This document shows positions 46,016 to 53,762 of a DNA stretch of 64,000 nucleotides, one piece after another; the first letter of the stretch is position 1; each line of letters begins with the position of its first letter. The position numbers and the translations under genes are program-made. This stretch comes from Photorhabdus cinerea. Lineage in GTDB: Bacteria; Pseudomonadota; Gammaproteobacteria; Enterobacterales; Enterobacteriaceae. The notes under the pieces were generated by a model that ran no database searches, was not told where the DNA came from, and worked only from the letters and a program-made list of their open reading frames with translations. The stretch spans positions 252,515-316,514 of the forward strand of contig NZ_PUJW01000002.1 of assembly GCF_011189575.1 (NCBI RefSeq), given 5' to 3'.

Positions 46016-47347
46016 ATGTCTGAAACCCGTTTTTCTGAATCGTTAAACCTGAAATCTCACTGGATGCCATTCAGCGGCAACCGAAATTTCCAACGCGATC
46101 CCCGCCTTATCGTCGCAGCTGAGGGACAATGGCTAAAGGACGATAAAGGGCGCCAGATTTATGACAGTCTGTCTGGTCTTTGGACCTGTGGAGCGGGTCA
46201 TACCCGAACAGAAATTCAAAAAGCTGTCGCCGCTCAATTAAGCACTCTCGATTACTCGCCAGGCTTTCAGTTTGGTCATCCCTTATCGTTTCAACTGGCA
46301 GAAAAAATTGCCAATTTAACACCCGGTGATCTTAATCACGTCTTTTTCACCAGCTCAGGTTCTGAGTCTATAGACACCGCCGTTAAAATGGCGCGAGCTT
46401 ACTGGCGTGTGAAAGGCCAATCCACGAAAACCAAACTGATTGGCCGTGTGCTTGGCTATCATGGTGTCAATATTGCTGGTACCAGTTTGGGGGGGATTGG
46501 TAATAACCGCAAAATGTTCGGGCAATTGATGGATGTAGATCATTTACCCCATACGTTACAGAGTGGTATGGCATTTACGTCAGGTATGGCGGAAACCGGC
46601 GGCGTGGAGTTGGCCAATGAAATGCTCAAGTTAATCGAACTGCATGATGCCTCCAATATCGCGGCGGTTATTATCGAGCCGGTGTGCGGTTCCGCTGGTG
46701 CGATTATTCCACCTAAAGGGTATCTACAGCGTTTGCGTGAAATTTGCGATCAGCATAATATTTTGTTGATTTTTGACGAGGTTATTACCGGCTTTGGCCG
46801 TATGGGGCGCTGGACGGGTGCTGAGTATTTTGGTGTGACACCAGATATTCTTAACTTTGCCAAACAAATTACCAATGGCGCTATTCCTCTGGGAGGTGTA
46901 GTAGCAAGCAGTGAAATTTATGAAGTCTTTATGTCCCAGCCACTGCCGGAACACGCCGTGGAGTTTAGCCATGGTTATACCTATTCGGCACACCCCGTAG
47001 CCTGTGCCGCTGGGTTAGCAACCTTGGATCTGTTGGATAAAGACCATCTTATCCAGCGCTCTGCTGAAATTGCTCCTCATTTCGAAACCGCCCTTCATGC
47101 TCTCAAAGGTTGTCCAAACGTGACTGACATCCGCAACTGTGGCTTGATAGGGGCAATTCAGTTGACTGCCCGTGACGGTGATGCCGCTGTGCGGCCTTTT
47201 GATGCCAGCATGGCGCTTTGGAAAGCGGGTTTTTATGTACGCTTTGGCGGTAATACGCTGCAATTCGGACCTATGTTCAATGCTGAACGAACTGATTTGG
47301 ATCGCCTTTTTGACGCCGTTGGTGACGTCTTGCATCACATTAACTGA
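46016..47347 (+). CDS. Class III omega-amino acid:pyruvate aminotransferase
   Basis: A 443-residue PLP-dependent class III transaminase. Recognisable: HWMPFSGNRNFQRDPRLIVAAEGQWLKDDKGRQIYDSLSGLWTCGAGH, NHVFFTSSGSESIDTAVKMARAYW, LIFDEVITGFGRMG and the PLP-lysine region DILNFAKQITNGAIPLGGVV. The opening is characteristic of beta-alanine:pyruvate aminotransferase type enzymes. It likely transfers the amino group from an omega-amine (beta-alanine, taurine or similar) to pyruvate. RBS GAGAGGAAG. A hairpin follows the stop. Confidence 0.9.
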   Translation: MSETRFSESLNLKSHWMPFSGNRNFQRDPRLIVAAEGQWLKDDKGRQIYDSLSGLWTCGAGHTRTEIQKAVAAQLSTLDYSPGFQFGHPLSFQLAEKIANLTPGDLNHVFFTSSGSESIDTAVKMARAYWRVKGQSTKTKLIGRVLGYHGVNIAGTSLGGIGNNRKMFGQLMDVDHLPHTLQSGMAFTSGMAETGGVELANEMLKLIELHDASNIAAVIIEPVCGSAGAIIPPKGYLQRLREICDQHNILLIFDEVITGFGRMGRWTGAEYFGVTPDILNFAKQITNGAIPLGGVVASSEIYEVFMSQPLPEHAVEFSHGYTYSAHPVACAAGLATLDLLDKDHLIQRSAEIAPHFETALHALKGCPNVTDIRNCGLIGAIQLTARDGDAAVRPFDASMALWKAGFYVRFGGNTLQFGPMFNAERTDLDRLFDAVGDVLHHIN

Positions 47348-47352
47348 GGAGA

Positions 47353-47369
47353 GGGCGGGTAACCCGCCC
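47353..47369 (+). terminator. Stem-loop after the aminotransferase
   Basis: GGGCGGG at 47353-47359 pairs perfectly with CCCGCCC at 47363-47369 around TAA, 5 bp after the stop. No T run follows, so termination is not certain. Confidence 0.5.
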
Positions 47370-47461
47370 AAAGCAAGGTGGGAGAGGAATTTCGACGGGG
47401 CGTTATTGCGTTCCGCAATCGATACCAGCGTAGAGCACTAACATTTAGCAATGGAAATGCA

Positions 47462-48490
47462 CTACTCCAATTCCAGCATAATTTTGATATCTGTCGGGCG
47501 GCCCTCTGCGGCTCGTTCGTAAGCCTGAACGCTGTCTTTAAATTTATAGGTTGCAGATAATAGGGGAGCCACATTGAGCTTGCCAGAGCTAAGTAAACGG
47601 ATAGTGCGAGGATACATATTTGCGTAGCGAAAAATGGTTTTAAATGTGATCTCTTTAGCTTGAGCAGAAACAATATCAAATGGCGCAGGATCGATAGGCA
47701 TACCGACCAGAACAGCGGTTCCACCGGGTGCAATGTGATCTGAAATAGTCGCAATCACTGGTTTTGCTCCACTACATTCAAATAGAATATTGACGCCACT
47801 ACCATCGGTTAATGCGTTAACTTTCTCCGCAAGTACTTTGCTATTAACAGGGTGGAGACCTGGATACTGTTTTGCAATTTCTAGTTTTTCATCGAACAGA
47901 TCACAAATAATGACATCAGAACAACCACCGGCTAATGCAGCAAGTGCAGTAACAATTCCGATAGTACCAGCACCAACAACTAATGCGATATCTCCTGGTT
48001 TAATTTCTGCTTTTGTGGCTGCTTGCATACCGATAGCTAATGGTTCAACCATTGCACCTTCTGCAAAACTGACATTTTCTGGTAATTTGAAGGTAAATGC
48101 TGCTGGGTGAATAACAAGTTCACGTAAGCAACCATCAATAGGCGGAGTCGCCCAGAAACGGACTTCTGGATCTAAGTTATAAATCCCCGCCCGTGATTGT
48201 GGTGATTGCAGATTAGGAATGCCAGGTTCCATACAGACACGATCGCCAATTTTTAAGTGAGTCACATTTTTACCAATTGCTGTGATGACACCGGATGCTT
48301 CATGCCCGAGGATCATCGGCTTTTCGACAACAAATGGCCCAATACGCCCGTGTTGGTAATAATGTACATCGCTGCCGCAAATCCCCACCGAGTGAATTTT
48401 TATCTCAACATCATTTTCACCAAGTATTTCGGGGGTTTTCCAGTCTTGAATTGAAATTTGTCCTGCTTTCTCTAATACTAATGCCTTCAT
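47462..48490 (-). CDS. Zinc-dependent polyol (xylitol/sorbitol) dehydrogenase
   Basis: A 342-residue medium-chain dehydrogenase oxidising a polyol such as xylitol or sorbitol to the ketose with NAD. Catalytic zinc ligands appear in VGICGSDVHYYQHGRIG (Cys) and ILGHEASGVITAIG (His-Glu). The nucleotide motif is VVGAGTIGIVTALAALAGG, and ICDLFDEKLEIAK provides an Asp for NAD. The usual structural-zinc Cys cluster is replaced by other residues after CMEPGIPNLQSPQSRAGIYNLDPEVRFWATPP. Start at 48490 has AGAGGA before it. Near xylAB this may feed xylitol into xylulose, inferred. Confidence 0.87.
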   Translation of the reverse strand: MKALVLEKAGQISIQDWKTPEILGENDVEIKIHSVGICGSDVHYYQHGRIGPFVVEKPMILGHEASGVITAIGKNVTHLKIGDRVCMEPGIPNLQSPQSRAGIYNLDPEVRFWATPPIDGCLRELVIHPAAFTFKLPENVSFAEGAMVEPLAIGMQAATKAEIKPGDIALVVGAGTIGIVTALAALAGGCSDVIICDLFDEKLEIAKQYPGLHPVNSKVLAEKVNALTDGSGVNILFECSGAKPVIATISDHIAPGGTAVLVGMPIDPAPFDIVSAQAKEITFKTIFRYANMYPRTIRLLSSGKLNVAPLLSATYKFKDSVQAYERAAEGRPTDIKIMLELE

Positions 48491-48731
48491 AATATATCCT
48501 CTCATTTTTATGTTATCGATATCATTTGCTACATGAAGAAGATAGACAGTGAATGGACAATAAGCAATTTAACTTATGTTGAATATTTAGTAATGGAAAT
48601 TTTTTAACCGAGATCCCAGAAAAAGGTACAAAAGGGTATATCGACTGGCCGAAAACGAATTCCTTTCATATCATATTGGATCTTCATGTTCAGAAAATCT
48701 TGAACTGGCAAATTAATTACAAGGAGTGATG

Positions 48732-49907
48732 ATGAAAATATTAAATATTATAATTTTATCTATATCGGCAATAATAACTTCCAATTCTTTAGCTAATGAG
48801 ATTAGAGCAAGGGATTTAGGCATTCCTTTCTCTGGTGTAACGGGGAAATATAATGCGATTACAGATGTTAGTGGTGTACAAGTTGGCTATTCAACCATAA
48901 TAGAAGGGGATGGAAAGCTAGAAGTTGGAAAAGGTCCAATAAGAACCGGTGTGACAGCTATATTGCCAAGAGGGAAGAAATTTAGCCCGGTATTTTCGGG
49001 TATATTCTCTTTAAATGGAAATGGAGATATGACTGGCAATCAATGGGTCAAAGAGAGTGGTTTCCTGGAAACACCAATATTAATCACTAACACTCATAGC
49101 GTTGGTGTGGTCAGAGACTCAACAATTAGCTGGATGATTGATAATAATTTAATATCACCACTAAAAGATGATTTATTTTGGTTATTACCTGTGGTTGCAG
49201 AAACGTGGGATGGAATATTAAATGATATAAACGGTATGCATGTAAAAAAAGAACATGTATATAATGCATTGAATAGTGCTAAATCAGGAGCGATAGAAGA
49301 GGGTAATGTCGGTGGGGGAACGGGCATGAACCTTTTTAAGTTTAAGGGAGGCACAGGCACTTCATCAAGAATTCTGGATAAAAAAGATGGAGGATATACT
49401 GTTGGAGTTCTTATTCAAGGCAACTTTGGTGATAGGGATGACTTGATTATTGCGGGGATTCCAGTTGGTAAAGAAATAAAGGATCTCAATCCGATATATC
49501 ATGGGAGCAAGAAAAAAATAAAGGATGCTGGTTCTATAATAGCGGTGGTGGCCACAGATGCACCATTAGCTCCTCATCAATTAGAAAAAATAGCTAAAAG
49601 AGTGTCTCTTGGGCTTGCAAAGGTAGGTGGTGTAGCTAGGAATACGAGTGGTGAGATATTTATTGCATTTTCAACTGCAAATAATGATGCATTCTCCAGA
49701 GATAATGCAAAAATAATAAAAATACTGCCAAATGACAAACTAGATCCTTTGTATGAGGCAACAATAAATGCAACAGAAGAAGCAATAATTAATGCCATGA
49801 TTGCAGCCAAAAAAATGGTTGGGAGAAATGGTAATACTTCGTATCCTATTCCTAAAGATAGGGTTAAAGAGATATTAAAAAAACATAATGTGCTCAATAT
49901 CACCTGA
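48732..49907 (+). CDS. DmpA/BapA-family L-aminopeptidase (S58), exported
   Basis: A 391-residue self-processing N-terminal-nucleophile hydrolase of the DmpA/beta-aminopeptidase type. A signal peptide (MKILNIIILSISAIITSNSLA) precedes the family start RARDLGIPFSGVTGKYNAITDVSGVQVGYSTI. GPIRTGVTAILPRG, EEGNVGGGTGMNLFKFKGGTGTSSR and KVGGVARNTSGEIFIAFSTAN follow; cleavage before a nucleophile Ser in the mid-part is typical of DmpA. It removes N-terminal L-, D- or beta-amino residues from peptides or amides. ATG at 48732 is five bases after AAGGAG. Confidence 0.85.
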   Translation: MKILNIIILSISAIITSNSLANEIRARDLGIPFSGVTGKYNAITDVSGVQVGYSTIIEGDGKLEVGKGPIRTGVTAILPRGKKFSPVFSGIFSLNGNGDMTGNQWVKESGFLETPILITNTHSVGVVRDSTISWMIDNNLISPLKDDLFWLLPVVAETWDGILNDINGMHVKKEHVYNALNSAKSGAIEEGNVGGGTGMNLFKFKGGTGTSSRILDKKDGGYTVGVLIQGNFGDRDDLIIAGIPVGKEIKDLNPIYHGSKKKIKDAGSIIAVVATDAPLAPHQLEKIAKRVSLGLAKVGGVARNTSGEIFIAFSTANNDAFSRDNAKIIKILPNDKLDPLYEATINATEEAIINAMIAAKKMVGRNGNTSYPIPKDRVKEILKKHNVLNIT

Positions 49908-49935
49908 AATGCCCGTAGAACGTTAATACCAACAA

Positions 49936-50424
49936 TTAGTTCTGTTTGCCTAATGGAAGCATCAGCGTGTATGGCTCCAACGGTGACTGGGCGAAGCCAA
50001 GACGCGTATAGAACGTTCGGGCGTTCTCATCAAGTGCGTGGACGATTATAGCTGAAATGCCCACCTGTCCCGCCGTGCTGGCGACACGCTTCCAAGCATC
50101 TTGGAGAAGCAATGCCCCGAACTTCTTCCCCTGATATTCCACATCGACAGCCAGACGGCCGAGAAGCACTACAGGGATAGGATCTGGCATATTGCGTTTA
50201 AGCGATGGTGTAGATTCAATATGATTAATTGAACCGGCGCTTAGACAATAATAACCGATAACGTCTTTTGTGCCTTCCTTGCAAATAACAAATGTGCGGC
50301 TCGCGCCGAGCTTATTATTTTTTAAAGCCCGGCGTGAAAGCCATTCGTTTAATGTTTCATGCTGGCAATAAAAATCATTTATATTATGTTCAGCCGTTAA
50401 TATTTCAGGTGAGCTTATTCCCAT
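49936..50424 (-). CDS. GNAT acetyltransferase toxin (TacT/AtaT-like), module 1
   Basis: A 162-residue GNAT protein of the toxin group that acetylates aminoacyl-tRNA. Acetyl-CoA loop VDVEYQGKKFGALLLQDAW; the conserved tyrosine is in ARTFYTRLGF; LGRLAV precedes the loop. It overlaps its antitoxin gene by 10 bp (stop inside ATGG...), the standard toxin-antitoxin arrangement. Blocks translation when the antitoxin is lost. Divergent from a second module about 300 bp away. Confidence 0.85.
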   Translation of the reverse strand: MGISSPEILTAEHNINDFYCQHETLNEWLSRRALKNNKLGASRTFVICKEGTKDVIGYYCLSAGSINHIESTPSLKRNMPDPIPVVLLGRLAVDVEYQGKKFGALLLQDAWKRVASTAGQVGISAIIVHALDENARTFYTRLGFAQSPLEPYTLMLPLGKQN

Positions 50425-50687
50425 GGTGCTTTATATTCCATGAGTTTTTTAAAACCTGCATTATCAGAAAGCGGTTGCTCCAGCATCTGCATGAACACAT
50501 GATATTTTTCGTCGTTAACGAAAAAGTGGCGCTGATTGAGTATGGCATCTTCGGCTGCGCGGCAGGCAGCATCCAAGATGAAATCAGTTCGGGTCTTTGA
50601 GTGCAAGTTTGCTGCATGGTCAATAAGCTCCCTCTGGAAGGCTTTCGCCCGGATGTTGATTGGGGTTTCTTTAGGTTGTGTTCTCAT
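50415..50687 (-). CDS. DUF1778 (TacA-like) antitoxin, module 1
   Basis: A 90-residue ribbon-helix-helix antitoxin. The N-terminal TPINIRAKAFQRELIDHAANLHSKTRTDFILDAAC stretch is the DNA-binding DUF1778 domain, and the C-terminal FFVNDEKYHVFMQML region wraps the GNAT toxin. It should repress its own promoter through the inverted repeat just upstream. A large overlap with the toxin start couples translation. Confidence 0.85.
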   Translation of the reverse strand: MRTQPKETPINIRAKAFQRELIDHAANLHSKTRTDFILDAACRAAEDAILNQRHFFVNDEKYHVFMQMLEQPLSDNAGFKKLMEYKAPWE

Positions 50688-50730
50688 AAATCACCTGTGT
50701 AGCAAATTGGTAGACAGTCATTATAGCAGT

Positions 50731-50751
50731 TGTATAACTAATAGATATACA
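50731..50751. promoter_or_regulatory. Candidate operator of TA module 1
   Basis: TGTATA at 50731-50736 and TATACA at 50746-50751 form a 6-bp inverted repeat with a 9-bp spacer, 44 bp before the antitoxin start. A ribbon-helix-helix antitoxin typically binds such a site. Confidence 0.4.
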
Positions 50752-50925
50752 TTTAGCGTCTCCATTTGAAATCTCATGAAACGTAAGCATGCTAGCGTTG
50801 CACCTGATTCAAAACTGCATGAGGAAGCTCATCATGGATCTCCTGACGAAGCTTTTCGGAACTTCGTCATTATCGTGGGGTATAGACATTTTGTTTTTGA
50901 CACCAAGTATGTATGGATTCAATGC

Positions 50926-50975
50926 GTACATATTGAAAGCAAACTTTCTTTGTTGTACATTTTCAATATGTACAA
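50926..50975. promoter_or_regulatory. Overlapping palindromes before TA module 2
   Basis: GTACATATTGAAA (50926-50938) pairs perfectly with TTTCAATATGTAC (50961-50973); a second inverted repeat TTGTACAT/ATGTACAA (50953-50960, 50968-50975) shares its right arm. They lie 17-66 bp before the antitoxin ATG and are likely autoregulatory operators. AGGAGG follows at 50978-50983. Confidence 0.6.
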
Positions 50976-50991
50976 ATAGGAGGGCTTAATC

Positions 50992-51270
50992 ATGCCTCAG
51001 ATCCCAATAGAAACTAACGACCGTATGTCACTACGTATTGCCTCAGAAGAAAAGTCGCTGTTGATGCGTGCAGCCGCTTTACAGCATACCAACTTGTCTG
51101 AGTTCGTGATCCGCCATGTGATGTCAGCAGCACGGAAGATCATCGACGAGAACGAACGGCTGGAGCTGACCGAAAGAGATAGTTTGCATGTTCTGGATCT
51201 TTTAGATAATCCACCGGCGCCTAATGATAAATTGATGGCCGTAGCCTTTGCCTTACCGAAGCAATCATAA
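50992..51270 (+). CDS. DUF1778 (TacA-like) antitoxin, module 2
   Basis: A 92-residue DUF1778 antitoxin with ribbon-helix-helix start (NDRMSLRIASEEKSLLMRAAALQHTNLSEFVIRHVMSAARKI) and a toxin-binding tail (RLELTERDSLHVLDLLDNPPAPNDKLMAVA). A perfect AGGAGG precedes ATG. It ends in TAATG with the toxin start. It represses its own promoter, probably through the palindromes upstream. Confidence 0.9.
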   Translation: MPQIPIETNDRMSLRIASEEKSLLMRAAALQHTNLSEFVIRHVMSAARKIIDENERLELTERDSLHVLDLLDNPPAPNDKLMAVAFALPKQS

Positions 51271-51791
51271 TGCTATTGAACTGGCACGAAGAGCCCATTG
51301 GCAAACATCATGATCGCGGTGCTTTTGACTGTGGCGATGAGGCGTTGAATCAGTTTTTATATCGCCATGCAAGACAGAGCCATGAGAAAGGAGGGGCAAA
51401 AACCTACCTTGCAATTAGCGAGAGCAATGAAAAGATATTGGGCTACTATAGTCTAAGTCCCGCCTCCATTGCTTATGAACGTGCACCGGAGGTGATTAAA
51501 CGTGGTCTGGCTCGACATGATGTGCCGGTATTTCGGCTTGGTCGTCTGGCGGTAGATCTTTCAGTACAGAGTCAAGGACTCGGTGGCCAGTTGTTGCTTG
51601 TCGCTGGGAGGCGCTGTTTGTTGGTGGCCGCTCAGGCAGGCGGCGTAGCATTGCTGATTGATGCCAAGAATGAGCGTGTTGCTCACTGGTACGCCAGTTA
51701 TGGTGCTGTCCCGTTATTAGATGCTCCTTTATCTTTGCTGTTACCATTCAAAACGATCCATACAGCGCTGACTACAGCGGGGAAGCTCTAA
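51270..51791 (+). CDS. GNAT acetyltransferase toxin (TacT-like), module 2
   Basis: A 173-residue GNAT toxin with acetyl-CoA loop VDLSVQSQGLGGQLLLVAGRR, LGRLAVD before it, and the conserved tyrosine in VAHWYASYGAVPL. It acetylates the amino group of charged tRNA in characterised relatives. It overlaps the antitoxin stop by one base. The two GNAT proteins of the window differ strongly in sequence, so this is not a recent duplication. Confidence 0.9.
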   Translation: MLLNWHEEPIGKHHDRGAFDCGDEALNQFLYRHARQSHEKGGAKTYLAISESNEKILGYYSLSPASIAYERAPEVIKRGLARHDVPVFRLGRLAVDLSVQSQGLGGQLLLVAGRRCLLVAAQAGGVALLIDAKNERVAHWYASYGAVPLLDAPLSLLLPFKTIHTALTTAGKL

Positions 51792-52199
51792 ATGAATGCC
51801 GCAACAAACCACAGTTAAATTACAGCTACCACTAGGTATCTCTGTTAAAAGAAGTGATTTAGTTAAAAAATTAACGGGGAAATAATTTTTCCGTCCCTAA
51901 GACAAGTCTGGACAAATATTGCGGCCTCAAGAAGTCCTAACCTGAGCAAGTACCTGTTTTATAGGAAGGTGGAAAAAGGGGAGACTGCTAAAAAACGCTC
52001 AGTCCGATTGATTTTTTGAAGAACCAGAGAGAGTCATGAACTTATTAATCCATACATATTATTTAACATAATATACATTAGGCGCACTCTGGTTGTAGCA
52101 CCAATATAGTCATGTATGTCACTTTGGTATTCTTAGCTGAGTGTGCTGAGGGCTCCTCATAAATCGGCACTAATAAATCAAAACCATATTTTGGTAGAT

Positions 52200-52400
52200 T
52201 TTAGTAAGAAGATGCTTTAAAAATACTCTCACGACTAATTTTTCCAACTTTAAACTCGTTCCATGGAATGTGTAGAACATCACAGTCATATATTTCCTGA
52301 ATGGTCGGCGCAGTCTTTTTTATTGATGGAAAAATACCAGAAAAAATAATTTCATTGAAGTAAAACCACACTGTGCATCTATATTCCCCCTATTTATAGA
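52200..52400 (-). pseudogene. Unidentified decayed coding fragment
   Basis: Minus-strand translation gives about 60 codons without a stop (RCTVWFYFNEIIFSGIF, then PSIKKTAPTIQEIYDCDVLH, then IPWNEFKVGKISRES) and then TAA, after which more coding-like sequence goes on (NLPKYGFDLLVPIYEEPS). No start is visible and no family is recognised. The rest of the 855-bp region 51792-52646 contains nothing else except the ERIC element. Confidence 0.35.
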
Positions 52401-52486
52401 AATTTTACAAACAGTGTCGAAATATTATGGTTATTATTGAGGTATATATAAAAATAAGAATGTGAAAAAATTTCTTATGATCTAGT

Positions 52487-52615
52487 ATATACCTGTCATC
52501 TTTCAAGTTGCTTCTTTGTTGGCTGCACTCACTCACCCCGGTCACATAGTTATCTATGCTCCCGGGGATTCGCTCCCTTGCCGTCGCGATGCATCTTGAA
52601 ATCCATAGGGTATAT
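52487..52615. repeat. ERIC (IRU) element, copy 2
   Basis: 129 bp, same orientation and over 90% alike by eye to the copy at 35809, with inverted ends ATATACC. It ends only 31 bp before the start of the 151-residue orphan gene, so its far arm forms the leader of that gene or lies in its promoter. Confidence 0.88.
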
Positions 52616-52646
52616 AATTTTTAATTTCAATTGGAGGTTTTAAAAA

Positions 52647-53102
52647 ATGGTTGCATATAATATTGTTAAACAGCAAGGCGTTGATATTTTCAAATATGTG
52701 AAAGCTGGACCAATGGAATATGGTGAAACTTCTTTAATAGCTGAGGATATAATAAGATCGACAGACCCAGCACTTCAATGGGTGCTTGAGAATATTCCTG
52801 AGCCTGTGAATGGAGGGAGGACAACTATTTCTCAAATGTATACAGGTTTGTATTGGGTACGTGGAGATAATTTTGTTGTTGGAGGTAAAAATTATACTGG
52901 CATTAATCTCGCATCTCAATCTTCCACACGACCAAGATTGAACGTAATTCTTCAATCAGGATTTACAGGTTATGACTTATATACATCATCCTATGAATAT
53001 ATTAATTATGTATATGATCCTAGTTCTGGTAGTACTAGAATGTGTCTTTCTACTCATTCTACTAACATTGATAAGGGATGGTCTTTTATTAAGGTGTCTT
53101 AA
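52647..53102 (+). CDS. Orphan 151-residue protein
   Basis: No family is recognised. RBS GGAGG is placed well, 12 bases before ATG. The protein has no signal peptide or membrane segment, is rich in Tyr, Ser and Thr, and shows a beta-strand-like pattern (ISQMYTGLYWVRGDNFVVGGKNYTGINLASQSSTRPRLNVILQSGFTGYDLYTSS) with one Cys near the end. It lies directly after an ERIC element and its base composition (AT-rich) resembles neither the TA modules nor the prophage. A secreted or toxin-like small protein is possible, but this is a guess. Confidence 0.6.
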   Translation: MVAYNIVKQQGVDIFKYVKAGPMEYGETSLIAEDIIRSTDPALQWVLENIPEPVNGGRTTISQMYTGLYWVRGDNFVVGGKNYTGINLASQSSTRPRLNVILQSGFTGYDLYTSSYEYINYVYDPSSGSTRMCLSTHSTNIDKGWSFIKVS

Positions 53103-53220
53103 GTAATAAATTATGGTCATTATTTATTCATTTTTTATTTTGTACTTCCCTCGAAGTAAGAAGGAAAAAAGAATGAATAATCTTTGAGCCTATCCCCCGT
53201 GAGTTCTATGTTGCATAAAC

Positions 53221-53250
53221 CTGTTGCCAGCATTTTTAGTTTGGCAACAG
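53221..53250 (+). terminator. 9-bp stem-loop before the prophage
   Basis: CTGTTGCCA at 53221-53229 pairs with TGGCAACAG at 53242-53250, followed by GTTTT. A probable terminator, downstream of the orphan gene. Confidence 0.5.
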
Positions 53251-53399
53251 GTTTTCGCTACGTGCAACTGATATGGAAATGGAGTGACATTTTAAACTTG
53301 GAATAACAACTTACTCTGGAAAGTCGAGTATATCAACATCCATCGACTGGTGAATAACGCGTGAAATGAAGATGTCGTCATCCTCGTTCTTTCGTCTTC

Positions 53400-53750
53400 G
53401 TACCTGAGTGATTTTTACTCAGCGGGTTTAGAAAGAGGGATTTCGTCTCCGACCATCAAACAACCCCATTGCTGACAACCCGCTAAAAAACCGGCTTTGC
53501 AGGGAGCAGCGCGGGTTCCCTGCTACTCGATAAGTCCCCCCGGTTTATCGGCGGCTCGACAACCGTTATTTATGAAACTATTAATGTGCCGCCTTACATG
53601 CCTGACGGCATCAAAAAACCGACAATCTGCCGGTTACCACTGACTTCACACGTTTAGAAATATCACGCCAACGACTCAGAACGCCTTGATAGCTTAACGC
53701 TTTCCCGTCCCCCCGCTGCGCAGTGAGTCGCAAAAGCGTTAAGCCATTCA
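53400..53750. other. Hairpin-rich intergenic region of the filamentous prophage
   Basis: No gene. Several stem-loops are stacked: TGAGT/ACTCA (53405-53421), AGCGGGTT/AACCCGCT (53421-53484), GCAGGGA/TCCCTGC (53499-53523) and a 12-bp stem GCTTAACGCTTT/AAAGCGTTAAGC (53692-53744). In Ff-like phages such a region holds the plus-strand origin, minus-strand origin and packaging signal, and the last hairpin terminates the assembly operon. Which hairpin does which cannot be read here. Confidence 0.55.
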
Positions 53751-53762
53751 TTCAGCGAGTGA

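Noticed and set aside
50776..50989. Two overlapping short ORFs between the TA modules
   Set aside because: They overlap in different frames, lie over the palindromic operators, and have no RBS of quality. The GACGAAG/CTTCGTC hairpin at about 50847-50870 is weak.
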